From positions 1 to 64,000 of the forward strand of contig NZ_JAWMQR010000006.1 of the NCBI RefSeq assembly GCF_033283405.1: 64,000 nt of DNA, given 5' to 3'. The DNA is from Halioxenophilus sp033283405 (lineage in GTDB: Bacteria; Pseudomonadota; Gammaproteobacteria; Pseudomonadales; Cellvibrionaceae). Below, piece by piece: positions 51,118 through 60,334 of this stretch; the stretch's first letter is position 1; each line of letters starts with the position of its first letter. Position numbers and translations under genes: made by a program. The notes below the pieces were generated by a model. It did not search any database. It was not told the DNA's origin and saw only the letters and a program-made list of their open reading frames with translations.

Positions 51118-51315
51118 GTGCGTTCTGAAAATTCGCTATCCAAACAGCGATTAATCATTCTGATTCTGGTGATGGCGGCTGTCTTTTCGCCGTCGGTGCT
51201 GCAGTGGATTGTCAATCCTCAGGGCGCCTGGTACCGCCCCTTCCTGCTCTGGGGGCTGGTCATTCTGGTCGCCTTCTGGTTACAACGCAAAGGGTCCTCC
51301 GGCGATGACCTTTGA
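51118..51315 (+). CDS. cbrX: Small membrane protein CbrX
   Basis: A 65-residue protein with two transmembrane helices (about 11-27 and 40-56). GTG 51118 is the start. The last 11 bases overlap the start of cbrA (ATG 51305), the arrangement of the small cbrX gene described upstream of cbrA in Pseudomonas, where its translation is coupled to that of cbrA. The name is assigned mainly from position, size and topology. Confidence 0.75.
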   Translation: MRSENSLSKQRLIILILVMAAVFSPSVLQWIVNPQGAWYRPFLLWGLVILVAFWLQRKGSSGDDL

Positions 51316-54295
51316 TCTCTCCACGGTAACCTTGGTACTGGTGATCTATGTCACCATGATTTTCGGCGTTGCCATCATTACCAATCGCGGTTGGATCCCA
51401 GACGCCATTGTTAACAACCCGATTATCTATATTCTCTCGCTGGGGGTCTTTGCCAGTACCTGGGCCTATTACGGTATCGTCGACCTCGCGTTCCAGTATG
51501 GCTACAGCGCACTCACCTACTACATAGGCACCGCCGCACTGTTTGTCTTTGCGCCGGTGACGCTGACGCCGATCGCGCAACTGGTGCGCCGCTTTAAAAT
51601 TCCCTCGGTGGCCGATCTGCTGGTGTTTCGCTACCACAGCCAAGCGGTGGGCAGCCTGGTGACTCTGTGTATGCTGGTGAGCCTGCTGCCGCTGTTGGCG
51701 ATGCAGATTCAGGCGGTATCGGAGTCGCTGGCGATTTTAACGCTCAACTCAAAATCGTTCGCCAAACTGACCAGCTATAACATCAGTTTCGAGATGATGG
51801 TGGCCATGGTCTACTGCCTGTTGTTATGCGTTTTCTGCCTGTTGTTCGGCGCCACTCGGGATCGCCACCGGGGCTTGGTGATGGCCATGGCCATGGAGTC
51901 GCTGATCAAGGTGTGCGCGCTGATGGCCATCGGCCTGGTGGCGCTGTTCCAGGTGTTTGGCGGCCTTTCCGGTCTGGATCAGTGGCTGCTCGACAACCCC
52001 AATCAGCACCAACTGCTGTATGAGTCGCTCAACGACAGCAGCGCCCATACTCTGCTGCTGGTGTTTATCGCCACCTCCCTGGCGCTGCCGCACATATTTC
52101 AATCCTCTGTGGTGGAGGTGCCGCTGGCCCGCTCGATGCGCATCGTCTCCTGGGCATTTCCACTCTTCCTTCTATTTATGGCATTGCCGATTTTCCCCAT
52201 CCTTTGGGCCGGGTTTGAGCTGTCGGTACCACTGCCGGTGCAGTACTACACGCTGGGCGTGCCGTTACTGCTCGATAGCCCTTGGCTGACACTGCTGGCC
52301 TTGGTGGGTGGCCTGTCGGCGGCCACCGGTGCCATGGTGTCGATCACCCTGGCCAGTTCGGTGATGGTGCTCAACCACTGGCTGTTACCGCTCTCCCGGC
52401 TTGGCAGTCAGCGCGATCTGCGCCGGCGCCTGGTCTGGTTACGCCAGGCCACCATCTGCGCAATTTTTGGGGTGGGCTTTCTCTTCTATCTATTGGTGGG
52501 TGGTCAGCACAGCCTGATGGAGTTGGCGCTGGTGACCTTTATCGAAACCTTGCAGTTCTTCCCCGCCATTATTTCTGTGACCTACTGGTCGAGGGCCAAC
52601 CGAATCGGCTTGATAGCAGGCCTCAGTGTGGGCAGTGCCATCTGGTTCCTGTTGCTGTTCCTACCGATGATGTTGAACATCAACCAGCTGGCGGTACCCT
52701 ATTGGGGGGTGATTACCGTCGGCATTGATGGCTGGAACAACATCACCCTCTGTTCCCTGGGGCTGAATATGGTGGCCTTTATTGTGGTCTCGCTGCTCAC
52801 CCAACAGAATGCGGAGGAGCAGTACAGTGCCTCCCTCTGTACCGAGAACGAGCTGACCCACCCGGTGCGTGTGATTCTCGATGTGCACAGCTGCGAGGAG
52901 ATTAAAGAGCGGTTGAGCAAAAGCCTGGGGGCGACTCTGGCAGAGATTCAGGTGAACCGGGCAGTGGAGGAGTTGGGCTTCAGCCTCTCTGAACGGCGCC
53001 CCTACTGTTTACGGCGTATTCGCAACCGCCTGGAGACCAATCTGTCGTCGATGATGGGGCGTTCTGTGGCCAATGAGCTGGTCGATCGCCACTTGCCCTA
53101 TCGCTTGCCGGATCAGACCAGCAATACCGACATCAACCTGATCGAATCGAGGCTGCACCGCTACCGCGACCGGCTGTCAGGCATGGCGGCTGAGTTGGAT
53201 AATCTGCGCCTCTATCACCGCAATACGCTGCAGGAGTTACCACTGGCGATCTGTTCGCTGGGTCGCGACTTGGAGGTAATTATGTGGAACCGGGCCATGG
53301 AGGCATTGACCGGAATTGAATCGGCGACCATTGCCGGTTCGCACCTCTCCGATCTGCCTACCCCCTGGCGCGAATTGATTACCGCTTTCAGCCAGGGTGA
53401 TGAGGCCCATCGCCAGAGTGTACTGGTGCGAGTGCAGGGGCGGGAGTGTTACTTCAGCCTGCATAAGTCGACCCTGCACAGCCCAACCTCTACCGGTGAA
53501 GATGACGGCCAGGTGATTTTGCTTGAGGATATTACCGAGCTGAAGCACCTGGAACATGAGCTGGCGCACAGCGAGCGCTTGGCTTCTATTGGCCGCCTGG
53601 CCGCGGGCGTAGCCCATGAAATTGGCAACCCGGTAACGGGTATCGCCTGCCTGGCTCAGAATTTAAAGTATGAGGTGGACTCCCCCGATGCCCTGGAATC
53701 GGCCCAGCAGATCCTCTCGCAAACCGATCGAATCAGCCGCATTGTGCATTCACTGGTGAGCTTTTCCCACGCAGGTAATCATGGCGGTGACTCTTTTCAT
53801 CCGGTGGCGCTCTATGACTGTGTGGCAGAGGCGGTCTCGCTGCTATCGTTGCAGAAAGACAATATCCAAGTAGACTACTGCAATTTGGTTGGGCCGAGCG
53901 TGCAGGTATTTGCCGACGACCAGAAGCTGATTCAGGTATTTGTGAATCTTCTCTCTAACGCCCGGGATGCCAGTCAAGATGGTGACAAGGTGCTTATCGA
54001 AGCCCACGAGCAGGACACCGAGGTTGAAATTTGGGTGACGGACCAGGGCTCGGGTATTGATAAGGCCCATCTGGATCAAATTGTCGAACCGTTTTTCACC
54101 ACCAAAGAGCCTGGGAAGGGTACGGGCTTGGGTCTGGCGATGGTGTACAGTATTATCGATCAGCACCAGGGCACTATTCGGGTGGAGAGCCCAATCAACA
54201 AAGAGAGCCAGACCGGTACCCGATTTATTATTTCGCTACCCACTGGCCTTGAATTTTTACAAGCGGATGACCTTCAAGCCGGGACGGCTGATTAA
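51305..54295 (+). CDS. cbrA: Sensor histidine kinase CbrA with SSS transporter domain
   Basis: A 996-residue inner-membrane kinase. Residues 1 to about 500 form a sodium/solute symporter (SLC5-like) domain of about 13 helices, followed by a linker (STAC-like region), a PAS domain (about 645-745, LPLAICSLGRDLEVIMWNRAMEALTG), HisKA with phospho-accepting His771 in AAGVAHEIGNP, and an HATPase_c domain (NLLSNARDAS, DQGSGI, GKGTGLGLAMVY). In Pseudomonas CbrA/CbrB control use of carbon and nitrogen sources and the carbon catabolite circuit. The start overlaps cbrX. Confidence 0.95.
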   Translation: MTFDLSTVTLVLVIYVTMIFGVAIITNRGWIPDAIVNNPIIYILSLGVFASTWAYYGIVDLAFQYGYSALTYYIGTAALFVFAPVTLTPIAQLVRRFKIPSVADLLVFRYHSQAVGSLVTLCMLVSLLPLLAMQIQAVSESLAILTLNSKSFAKLTSYNISFEMMVAMVYCLLLCVFCLLFGATRDRHRGLVMAMAMESLIKVCALMAIGLVALFQVFGGLSGLDQWLLDNPNQHQLLYESLNDSSAHTLLLVFIATSLALPHIFQSSVVEVPLARSMRIVSWAFPLFLLFMALPIFPILWAGFELSVPLPVQYYTLGVPLLLDSPWLTLLALVGGLSAATGAMVSITLASSVMVLNHWLLPLSRLGSQRDLRRRLVWLRQATICAIFGVGFLFYLLVGGQHSLMELALVTFIETLQFFPAIISVTYWSRANRIGLIAGLSVGSAIWFLLLFLPMMLNINQLAVPYWGVITVGIDGWNNITLCSLGLNMVAFIVVSLLTQQNAEEQYSASLCTENELTHPVRVILDVHSCEEIKERLSKSLGATLAEIQVNRAVEELGFSLSERRPYCLRRIRNRLETNLSSMMGRSVANELVDRHLPYRLPDQTSNTDINLIESRLHRYRDRLSGMAAELDNLRLYHRNTLQELPLAICSLGRDLEVIMWNRAMEALTGIESATIAGSHLSDLPTPWRELITAFSQGDEAHRQSVLVRVQGRECYFSLHKSTLHSPTSTGEDDGQVILLEDITELKHLEHELAHSERLASIGRLAAGVAHEIGNPVTGIACLAQNLKYEVDSPDALESAQQILSQTDRISRIVHSLVSFSHAGNHGGDSFHPVALYDCVAEAVSLLSLQKDNIQVDYCNLVGPSVQVFADDQKLIQVFVNLLSNARDASQDGDKVLIEAHEQDTEVEIWVTDQGSGIDKAHLDQIVEPFFTTKEPGKGTGLGLAMVYSIIDQHQGTIRVESPINKESQTGTRFIISLPTGLEFLQADDLQAGTAD

Positions 54296-54491
54296 TCAGC
54301 TAGCCAGTATGGCTGTTATTATCAGCCGGTGGTGACCACTGGTGTCGCCAGTAAAGGCGCTGGGCTGTTGCTGCCTGGGGCCTAACTGGCCATCGGCCCG
54401 TCGTGGCGAAGCCTGGCATGGTCGCTATGCCCCAGCTTCCCGCCCGCTATAGGTTATCGCTACACAAGACACTGATGGCCCAACGATTATT

Positions 54492-55916
54492 ATGAGTAAA
54501 ATTCTGATCGTAGAAGACGAAGTTATTATTCGCACTGCTTTGCGTAAGCTCCTGGAGCGCAACAAGTACGAAGTCTGTGAAGCGACATCCGTCAAAGAGG
54601 CCACTACCAAATACCAGCTGGCCGATTTCAGCCTGATCATCAGTGATCTGCGCCTGCCTGGAGCCCCGGGCACCGACCTGATCAAACTCTCCGGTGATGT
54701 GCCGGTTCTCATCATGACCAGCTATGCCAGTCTGCGCTCGGCCGTTGACTCCATGCGCATGGGTGCCATGGACTACATCGCCAAACCCTTTGATCACGAT
54801 GAGATGGTGGCGGCGGTAAAACGGGTGATAGGCAAGGCCAATGAGAATAAACCCGGCCTGAAGAAAACACGCAGTAACAGCGCCACCATTGAGGGTATGA
54901 TTGGCAACAGCGCGGTGATGCGCGATCTCTACGCCAAAATTCGTAAGATCGCCCCCACCGAGGCGACCGTGTTGATTCACGGCGAGACCGGAACCGGTAA
55001 AGAGCTGGCCGCTAAAGCCATTCACCGGCTGAGCCCTCGAGCCGGCCAGGCGATGATTTCGGTTAACTGTGCCGCCATCCCGGAGACGCTGATTGAATCT
55101 GAACTGTTTGGTCACGAAAAGGGGGCTTTTACTGGTGCCGCCATGATGCGCGAGGGGCTGGTGGCCGCCGCCGACCGGGGTACGCTCTTTCTCGATGAGA
55201 TTGGCGAACTGCCGCTGGAGGCCCAGGCGCGCTTGCTGCGGGTGATTCAAGAGGGTGAAGTCCGGCCCATCGGCGCCATTGAGTCACGCAAGGTGGATGT
55301 GCGCCTGGTGGCCGCCACACACAGGGACCTGCGCCAGTTGAGCCGCGAGGGCAAGTTCCGAGAAGACCTCTATTACCGTCTCAATGTATTACAGTTGACC
55401 TTGCCGCCACTGCGCGAGCGGGGCAAAGATATTATCTCGCTGGCGGAGATGTTGATCGAAAAGTTCTGCGAGCAGCTGAAGGTCCCCCTGAAGACCCTCT
55501 CGCCGGAGGCGATACAGGCCATCAGTACCTACACCTGGCCGGGTAACGTGCGGGAGTTGGAGAACGCGATGCAGCGGGCTGTGATTCTCACCGACGAGGG
55601 CCAAGAGATTGGTCACGAGGTGTTGGATATCGATTTGGACCTGGTTCGCACCGATAATCGGGAGCCGGAAGAGGAGGGCAGCTCCCCCTACGAGCAGAGC
55701 GACACCCTCACCCGCAAGCCGGTCAGCAAACCCAACACCGACCCTTCGGAAGATCTTTCACTGGAGGATTACTTCCAGCATTTTGTTTTGGAGCACCAGG
55801 AGTCCATGAGTGAAACCGAGCTGGCCCGCAAATTGGGTATCAGCCGCAAGTGCCTGTGGGAGCGACGGCAAAAACTGGGTATAGAACGTAAAAAGACCCT
55901 CTCTTCCTCCAAGTAA
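54492..55916 (+). CDS. cbrB: Sigma-54 response regulator CbrB
   Basis: A 474-residue NtrC-family regulator. Receiver domain with phospho-acceptor Asp52 (LIISDLRLPG), AAA+ domain with Walker A GETGTGKE, the sigma-54-contacting GAFTGA loop and Walker B GTLFLDEIGELP, a linker rich in acidic residues (about 390-430), and a C-terminal Fis-type helix-turn-helix (SMSETELARKLGISRKCLWERRQKLGI). It should activate the sigma-54 promoter of the CrcZ-like RNA immediately downstream. It has its own 196-bp intergenic region after cbrA. Confidence 0.96.
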   Translation: MSKILIVEDEVIIRTALRKLLERNKYEVCEATSVKEATTKYQLADFSLIISDLRLPGAPGTDLIKLSGDVPVLIMTSYASLRSAVDSMRMGAMDYIAKPFDHDEMVAAVKRVIGKANENKPGLKKTRSNSATIEGMIGNSAVMRDLYAKIRKIAPTEATVLIHGETGTGKELAAKAIHRLSPRAGQAMISVNCAAIPETLIESELFGHEKGAFTGAAMMREGLVAAADRGTLFLDEIGELPLEAQARLLRVIQEGEVRPIGAIESRKVDVRLVAATHRDLRQLSREGKFREDLYYRLNVLQLTLPPLRERGKDIISLAEMLIEKFCEQLKVPLKTLSPEAIQAISTYTWPGNVRELENAMQRAVILTDEGQEIGHEVLDIDLDLVRTDNREPEEEGSSPYEQSDTLTRKPVSKPNTDPSEDLSLEDYFQHFVLEHQESMSETELARKLGISRKCLWERRQKLGIERKKTLSSSK

Positions 55917-56070
55917 CCCATCTTTCTGATTTCACCCTCCTGGCCCTGGCACTGTTGCTGCCAGCGCTTCTCGTGTAGCGGCAGCCCAGCTCGCTCAATC
56001 ACTCCATATGGCTAATGCTGAGAGCACGACTACTCGGCCTAGGCGGCATCGATTAGTCCGGGCTCGACCC

Positions 56071-56110
56071 TGGTGATCTGGTGATCTGGTGATCTGGTGA
56101 TCTGGTGATG
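56071..56110. repeat. 8-bp tandem repeat downstream of cbrB
   Basis: TGGTGATC is repeated four times, followed by a fifth copy TGGTGATG. It lies in untranslated sequence about 55 bp before the first CbrB-type half-site. Purpose unknown. Confidence 0.85.
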
Positions 56111-56165
56111 GGGGCTGCTGATTCTGAAGTTGATCCGGAATATGGCCCGAAGGCGGCCCGCTCGG

Positions 56166-56236
56166 GTAACACTTTATCGACCTGCGACCTATGGTAACAC
56201 CGACTAAAGTGTTACCTGGTTCGGAACTGAGTAACA
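56166..56236 (+). promoter_or_regulatory. CbrB-type upstream activating sites
   Basis: Four half-sites of the CbrB type occur: GTAACA at 56166-56171 and 56194-56199, TGTTAC at 56210-56215, and GTAACA at 56231-56236. The last two form TGTTAC-N15-GTAACA, essentially the Pseudomonas CbrB-binding arrangement at crcZ. They lie about 100-170 bp upstream of the -24 element, a normal enhancer distance for a sigma-54 activator. Confidence 0.8.
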
Positions 56237-56333
56237 TTTTGCGGGAGAATAGGTAACGAATTGAAAATAGCAATTCGGCATAAGAAAGAGTGAAATCAAA
56301 TTAAAGCATTGAAAAATAAAGAAATTTTATTTT

Positions 56334-56350
56334 TGGCACGCTGCCTGCTT
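56334..56350 (+). promoter_or_regulatory. Sigma-54 promoter of the CrcZ-like RNA
   Basis: TGGCACGCTGCCTGCTT has GG at 56335-56336 and GC at 56347-56348, separated by exactly 10 bases, as required for -24/-12 elements (consensus TGGCAC-N5-TTGCW; one mismatch at the first T of the -12 box). Transcription should start near 56360. Confidence 0.85.
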
Positions 56351-56359
56351 TATAGCAAA

Positions 56360-56626
56360 TACATAACAACAATAAACAATAAGAATAAATAACTTAAGTA
56401 AACGACAAATTAGAATAAAAACAATAAATAATAATAAAAGAAGCTATAATAACAACAAGAAATAATAATAAAGAAAGTTACAACAACTAAAATTAATAAA
56501 AACTAGCGACAAACTAACTTGAATCTCGGAGAGAGTTTGCGACAAGCAAATACTGATGCATGGAAGCTGCCAAATTTTCTGGCGATATAAAAGATTCAAA
56601 GGGGAAGAGTATCTCTTCCCCTTTTT
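56360..56626 (+). ncRNA. crcZ: CrcZ-like Hfq-sequestering small RNA
   Basis: An RNA of about 265 nt between cbrB and pcnB, the crcZ position in Pseudomonas. Its first 150 bases are very poor in G and packed with the A-rich AANAANAA motif bound by the distal face of Hfq: for example AACAACAATAA (56365-56375), AACAATAAGAATAA (56375-56388), AATAACAACAAGAA (about 56448-56461), AATAATAATAA (about 56461-56471) and ACAACAACTAA (about 56480). The 3' part contains a G+C-containing segment and a strong terminator. CrcZ titrates Hfq (with Crc) away from catabolic mRNAs, relieving catabolite repression; this role is inferred here. Confidence 0.85.
56601..56626 (+). terminator. Rho-independent terminator of the CrcZ-like RNA
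   Basis: GGGGAAGAG (56601-56609) and CTCTTCCCC (56613-56621) form a perfect 9-bp stem with a TAT loop, followed by TTTTT. Confidence 0.95.
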
Positions 56627-56863
56627 ACTTTCTACCCCAACCTTTCCGCTCTACCTCACTTATTCAATCCAGTAAACACGCATCAATTGTGGTTGGTTGC
56701 CTGTAGACTTGATGTGCCCTAGGCTTTCCGGCCCATCTGATTGACAGGCCTGAAAATTCCCCGCGCTCTATTCCTCTGGTAGACTCACCGCCTTGATCAA
56801 AATGATGGCACCCAGTTAACTCTGGACGCCCCTAAATCTGCATAGACGAAACTCGAAGCCCGC

Positions 56864-58240
56864 ATGCTAAAACGGTTTATCAACCTCTTTACCGGTGATA
56901 GCGGTAAACGTACCCAGACAATAATCCCCAAGGGCAAGCACCTGTTATCGAACAAAGATATCAGCCACAGTGCCCTTAAGGTTATCGACCGGCTGAACGA
57001 AGCCAATTTCCAGGCCTATCTTGTTGGCGGTGGGGTTCGGGATCTGCTTTTGGGTGGGCACCCAAAGGATTTCGATGTCGCCACGGACGCCACGCCGGAG
57101 CAGGTACGCAAGCTGTTTCGCAACTCGCGTATCGTCGGCCGCCGGTTCCGCATAGTGCATGTACGCTACGGGCGTGAAATCATCGAGGTGACCACCTTTC
57201 GCAGTCACCACCAGCATGAGCATGTTGGCGAAGGTACTGCTTCCCGCTCGGCGGAGGGTATGCTGTTGCGCGATAATGTCTACGGCGACATTCGCAGCGA
57301 CGCCGAACGTCGTGACTTCACGGTTAATGCGCTCTATTTTCACCCCAAAAGTGCTGAGATCCTCGATTTTACCCAGGGTGCCAAAGATATAGAGCGGCGC
57401 CTGCTGCGCATTATTGGCGACCCAACCACCCGCTTCAAAGAGGATCCGGTGCGCATGTTGCGGGCAGTCCGGTTCGCGGCCAAATTGGGTTTTCAGATCG
57501 AAGAGAAGACCGCAGCGCCCATCTACAAGCTGGGTGGCCTGCTGGATAACATCCCTTCCGCCCGCTTGTGGGATGAGTGCTTGAAGCTGTTGATGGCGGG
57601 TTACTCCACAGCGGTCTTTCGCCAGCTGCTTGAGCGGGATCTGTTTCGCCACCTGTTCCCCGGCGTAGCCGAACAGATCGCTAAAAACGACCAGGTGGTG
57701 GTGCTTATTGAGAATGCCATGGCCAACACCGACAAGCGGATTCGGGCGGATAAGCGGGTGACGCCTGCCTTTATCTTTGCCGTGATGCTGTGGCCAGAGA
57801 TTGTTGAGCGTCAGCAGAAATTGGTCGATAGTGGCGTAAATTTCAGCCAGGCCGCTATCCAGGCCCAGCAGCAGGTACTGCAGAAGCAGCTCAATCGTGT
57901 TGCCATTCCCAAGCGATTCACCAGCACCATGCGCGAGATTTGGGATCTGCAGTCACAGCTGCCCCGGCGCTCGGGTATGCGTGCCTACCGCACCTTGGAA
58001 CACCCCCGTTTTCGGGCTGCCTACGACTTCCTGTTGCTGCGTGAACAGTCTGGTGAGAATCATCAGGGGCTGGGTCTCTGGTGGACTGAGTTCCAATTCG
58101 CCGACGCCGACACCCGCGAAGCCATGATCAAAGCCTTGCCTGCAGCCGGCAAGGGGCGCTCCGGGCGCTCCCGCCCAAGACGGCGCAAACCCGCCAACAG
58201 TAATCGCTCTACCACAGCGACTCCCGACCAATCTGAATAA
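56864..58240 (+). CDS. pcnB: Poly(A) polymerase I
   Basis: A 458-residue nucleotidyltransferase of the class II polymerase-beta superfamily. The head motif LVGGGVRDLLLGGHPKDFDVATDATPEQ (about residues 46-75, split here) contains the catalytic GG and DxD, and RRDFTVNALYF and DPVRMLRAVRFAAKLGF follow. An Arg-rich C-terminal tail (GRSGRSRPRRRKP) is typical of bacterial PAP I and separates it from CCA-adding enzymes. It adds 3' poly(A) that promotes RNA decay. It is first in pcnB-folK-dNK-panB. Confidence 0.95.
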   Translation: MLKRFINLFTGDSGKRTQTIIPKGKHLLSNKDISHSALKVIDRLNEANFQAYLVGGGVRDLLLGGHPKDFDVATDATPEQVRKLFRNSRIVGRRFRIVHVRYGREIIEVTTFRSHHQHEHVGEGTASRSAEGMLLRDNVYGDIRSDAERRDFTVNALYFHPKSAEILDFTQGAKDIERRLLRIIGDPTTRFKEDPVRMLRAVRFAAKLGFQIEEKTAAPIYKLGGLLDNIPSARLWDECLKLLMAGYSTAVFRQLLERDLFRHLFPGVAEQIAKNDQVVVLIENAMANTDKRIRADKRVTPAFIFAVMLWPEIVERQQKLVDSGVNFSQAAIQAQQQVLQKQLNRVAIPKRFTSTMREIWDLQSQLPRRSGMRAYRTLEHPRFRAAYDFLLLREQSGENHQGLGLWWTEFQFADADTREAMIKALPAAGKGRSGRSRPRRRKPANSNRSTTATPDQSE

Positions 58241-58249
58241 GAGTTAGCA

Positions 58250-58744
58250 ATGTCTGCTTCCCCCGTTTTAGCCTACGTCGCACTGGGCTCGAACTTAGAT
58301 GACCCTTTGCACCAGGTGGAGATGGGCTGCCGCGCGCTAGCGGGCCTTGAGTCGACCCAGATTGTTGAGCAATCACCTTGGTATGTGACCAAAGCGATCG
58401 GCCCAGGTGAACAGCCCGATTTCATCAATGGCGTGGTGGCTCTGCAGACCGAGCTGGAGGCCGAAGCTTTATTGCGGGCAATGCAGGCCATCGAGCAGGC
58501 TCAGGGTCGGCAACGGCTGGTGCGTTGGGGGGCTCGAACTCTGGATCTGGACCTGTTACTTTACGGTACATTGACGATGCATAGCGAAACACTAACGTTA
58601 CCGCATCCGCATTTGCACGAGAGAAACTTTGTGGTTTACCCTTTGGCGGACATAGCGCCAACGCTCACGCTACCCACCGGCCACCGGCTCGAGGAGCTGC
58701 GAGCGACGCTCGGCAGCGCGGGTGTTCGGCGGCTTGAGCCATAG
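58250..58744 (+). CDS. folK: 2-amino-4-hydroxy-6-hydroxymethyldihydropteridine pyrophosphokinase
   Basis: A 164-residue HPPK. AYVALGSNLDDP at the start, ALQTELEAEALLRAMQAIEQAQGR and the signature WGARTLDLDLLLYG with its magnesium-binding DLDLL are intact, followed by LPHPHLHERNFVVYPLADIAP. It catalyses the pyrophosphorylation step of folate synthesis. It lies 9 bp after pcnB, in the same operon. Confidence 0.97.
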   Translation: MSASPVLAYVALGSNLDDPLHQVEMGCRALAGLESTQIVEQSPWYVTKAIGPGEQPDFINGVVALQTELEAEALLRAMQAIEQAQGRQRLVRWGARTLDLDLLLYGTLTMHSETLTLPHPHLHERNFVVYPLADIAPTLTLPTGHRLEELRATLGSAGVRRLEP

Positions 58745-58767
58745 TAATTGCAATTGAGGGGTAACCT

Positions 58768-59448
58768 TTGGATTACGGCTTTGGATTAAATTGGGATTTC
58801 AGAGGGGTGGAGCGGCCGAGATACATCGCCGTGGAAGGACCTATTGGTGTGGGCAAAACGACTTTGGCCCGTCACCTTGCTGAAACCTTCGGTTACCAGG
58901 TGCTTCTCGAGGAGACCGATAAAAATCCGTTTTTAGAAGGCTTCTATACCCAGCCGGGGCAATCCGCGCTCCCGACACAACTCTTTTTCCTCTTCCAGCG
59001 TATTCAGCAGCTGCAGGATGTCCATCAGGACGACCTGTTTGAGTCTGCCTATGTGGCCGATTTTCTGCTGGCCAAAGATCGTCTCTTTGCGGAAGCGACT
59101 TTAGATAAAGACGAGTTTCTGCTCTATTCCCAGATCGCCGACAAATTAAACAGTGATCCAGTGGCACCGGACCTGGTGCTCTATCTGCAGGCGCCGACCT
59201 CCATACTTATGGATCGTATTCATAAGCGTGGCGTTGGCTTTGAGCGGGCGATCAACCCCGATTATCTCGATCGTCTCAACGATGCCTACACACGCTTCTT
59301 TCTGCACTATGACCAATCCCCGCTGTTAATCGTGAACGCCAAGGATTTGGATCTGGCCAACAATGTTAAGGACTATAAGGCTTTGGTGGAGTACCTGCTG
59401 ACCATTAAAAACGGCAGGCACTTCTATAATCCTGCGCCGTTGCTCTGA
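58768..59448 (+). CDS. Deoxynucleoside kinase
   Basis: A 226-residue P-loop kinase of the deoxyadenosine/deoxyguanosine kinase family. Walker A is GPIGVGKTTLA (near residue 24), with EETDKNPFLEGFY, FFLFQRIQQLQD, the DRLFAE (lid/DR) segment and LVLYLQAP (Walker B-like). TTG 58768 is the start, with GAGGGG six bases upstream. The folK-dNK-panB order is found in several marine gammaproteobacteria and differs from Pseudomonas, where panB follows folK directly. Substrate (dAdo, dGuo or others) is not determinable. Confidence 0.88.
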   Translation: MDYGFGLNWDFRGVERPRYIAVEGPIGVGKTTLARHLAETFGYQVLLEETDKNPFLEGFYTQPGQSALPTQLFFLFQRIQQLQDVHQDDLFESAYVADFLLAKDRLFAEATLDKDEFLLYSQIADKLNSDPVAPDLVLYLQAPTSILMDRIHKRGVGFERAINPDYLDRLNDAYTRFFLHYDQSPLLIVNAKDLDLANNVKDYKALVEYLLTIKNGRHFYNPAPLL

Positions 59449-59496
59449 GTGTCTATGCGCTCCTTGCGGGCGGCCAATATAAAGAGAGTAAGCAAC

Positions 59497-60324
59497 ATGC
59501 CCTATGCGACCCCAACCACTGAGTCTGCGTTGAGTAAGCCCATCACTGTAAACAGCTTGCGCAAGTTTAAGCGAGAAGGGCAGAAGTTTGTTTGCGTCGC
59601 CCTCTACGATGCCCCCATGTCCGCCATGGCGCAAAAGATGGGGATTGAAGTTCTGCTGGTGGGCGACAGCCTGGGTATGACCGTGCTGGGCTACGACAGC
59701 ACTATCCCTGTCACCATGGAACAGATGATCTACCACGTGGAGGCGGTTAAGCGTGGCAACTCCAAATCGTTGATCATGGGTGATATGCCCTTTATGACTT
59801 ACGCCACGCCGGAGCAGGCGATGCAAAACGCGACCCGTATCATGCGCGCGGGTGCTCATATGGTGAAGTTGGAAGGCGGCGCCTGGGTGGCGGAGACGGT
59901 GCGTATGCTGTCGGACCGCGGTATTCCCGTCTGTGCCCACCTGGGGTTAACACCGCAGTCGGTCAATAAGTTTGGTGGTTTCCGGGTACAGGGGCGCAAT
60001 GAGGATCAGGCGGCGACCATACTCAATGATGCCAAACTGCTGGATGAGGCGGGGGCCGATCTGCTGGTATTGGAGTGCGTTCCAACCGGCTTAGCCGAAG
60101 CCATTACCGGTGCCGTAGCCATGCCCACCATTGGTATTGGTGCGGGCCAGGGTACGGATGCTCAGGTGTTGGTGATTAACGATATTTTGGGGTTGACCGA
60201 GAAGCCGCCCAAATTCTCGAAGAACTTCCTGGTGGAGACGGCTTCCATTCCCGGCGCTCTGAAAAAGTACGCCGACGACACCCGTTCGGGCGTTTTCCCT
60301 GGTACTGAGCACACTTTCGGTTAG
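59497..60324 (+). CDS. panB: 3-methyl-2-oxobutanoate hydroxymethyltransferase
   Basis: A 275-residue TIM-barrel enzyme making ketopantoate for pantothenate/CoA. GIEVLLVGDSLGMTVLGYDST, MGDMPFMTY, VKLEGGAW and CAHLGLTPQSVNKFGGFRVQGR are hallmark segments with metal-binding acids and the catalytic Glu in LECVP. ATG 59497 with AAAGAGAG upstream is preferred over GTG 59449. panC, which often follows panB, is not here; the next gene is convergent. Confidence 0.96.
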   Translation: MPYATPTTESALSKPITVNSLRKFKREGQKFVCVALYDAPMSAMAQKMGIEVLLVGDSLGMTVLGYDSTIPVTMEQMIYHVEAVKRGNSKSLIMGDMPFMTYATPEQAMQNATRIMRAGAHMVKLEGGAWVAETVRMLSDRGIPVCAHLGLTPQSVNKFGGFRVQGRNEDQAATILNDAKLLDEAGADLLVLECVPTGLAEAITGAVAMPTIGIGAGQGTDAQVLVINDILGLTEKPPKFSKNFLVETASIPGALKKYADDTRSGVFPGTEHTFG

Positions 60325-60334
60325 TAAGTAGCTG

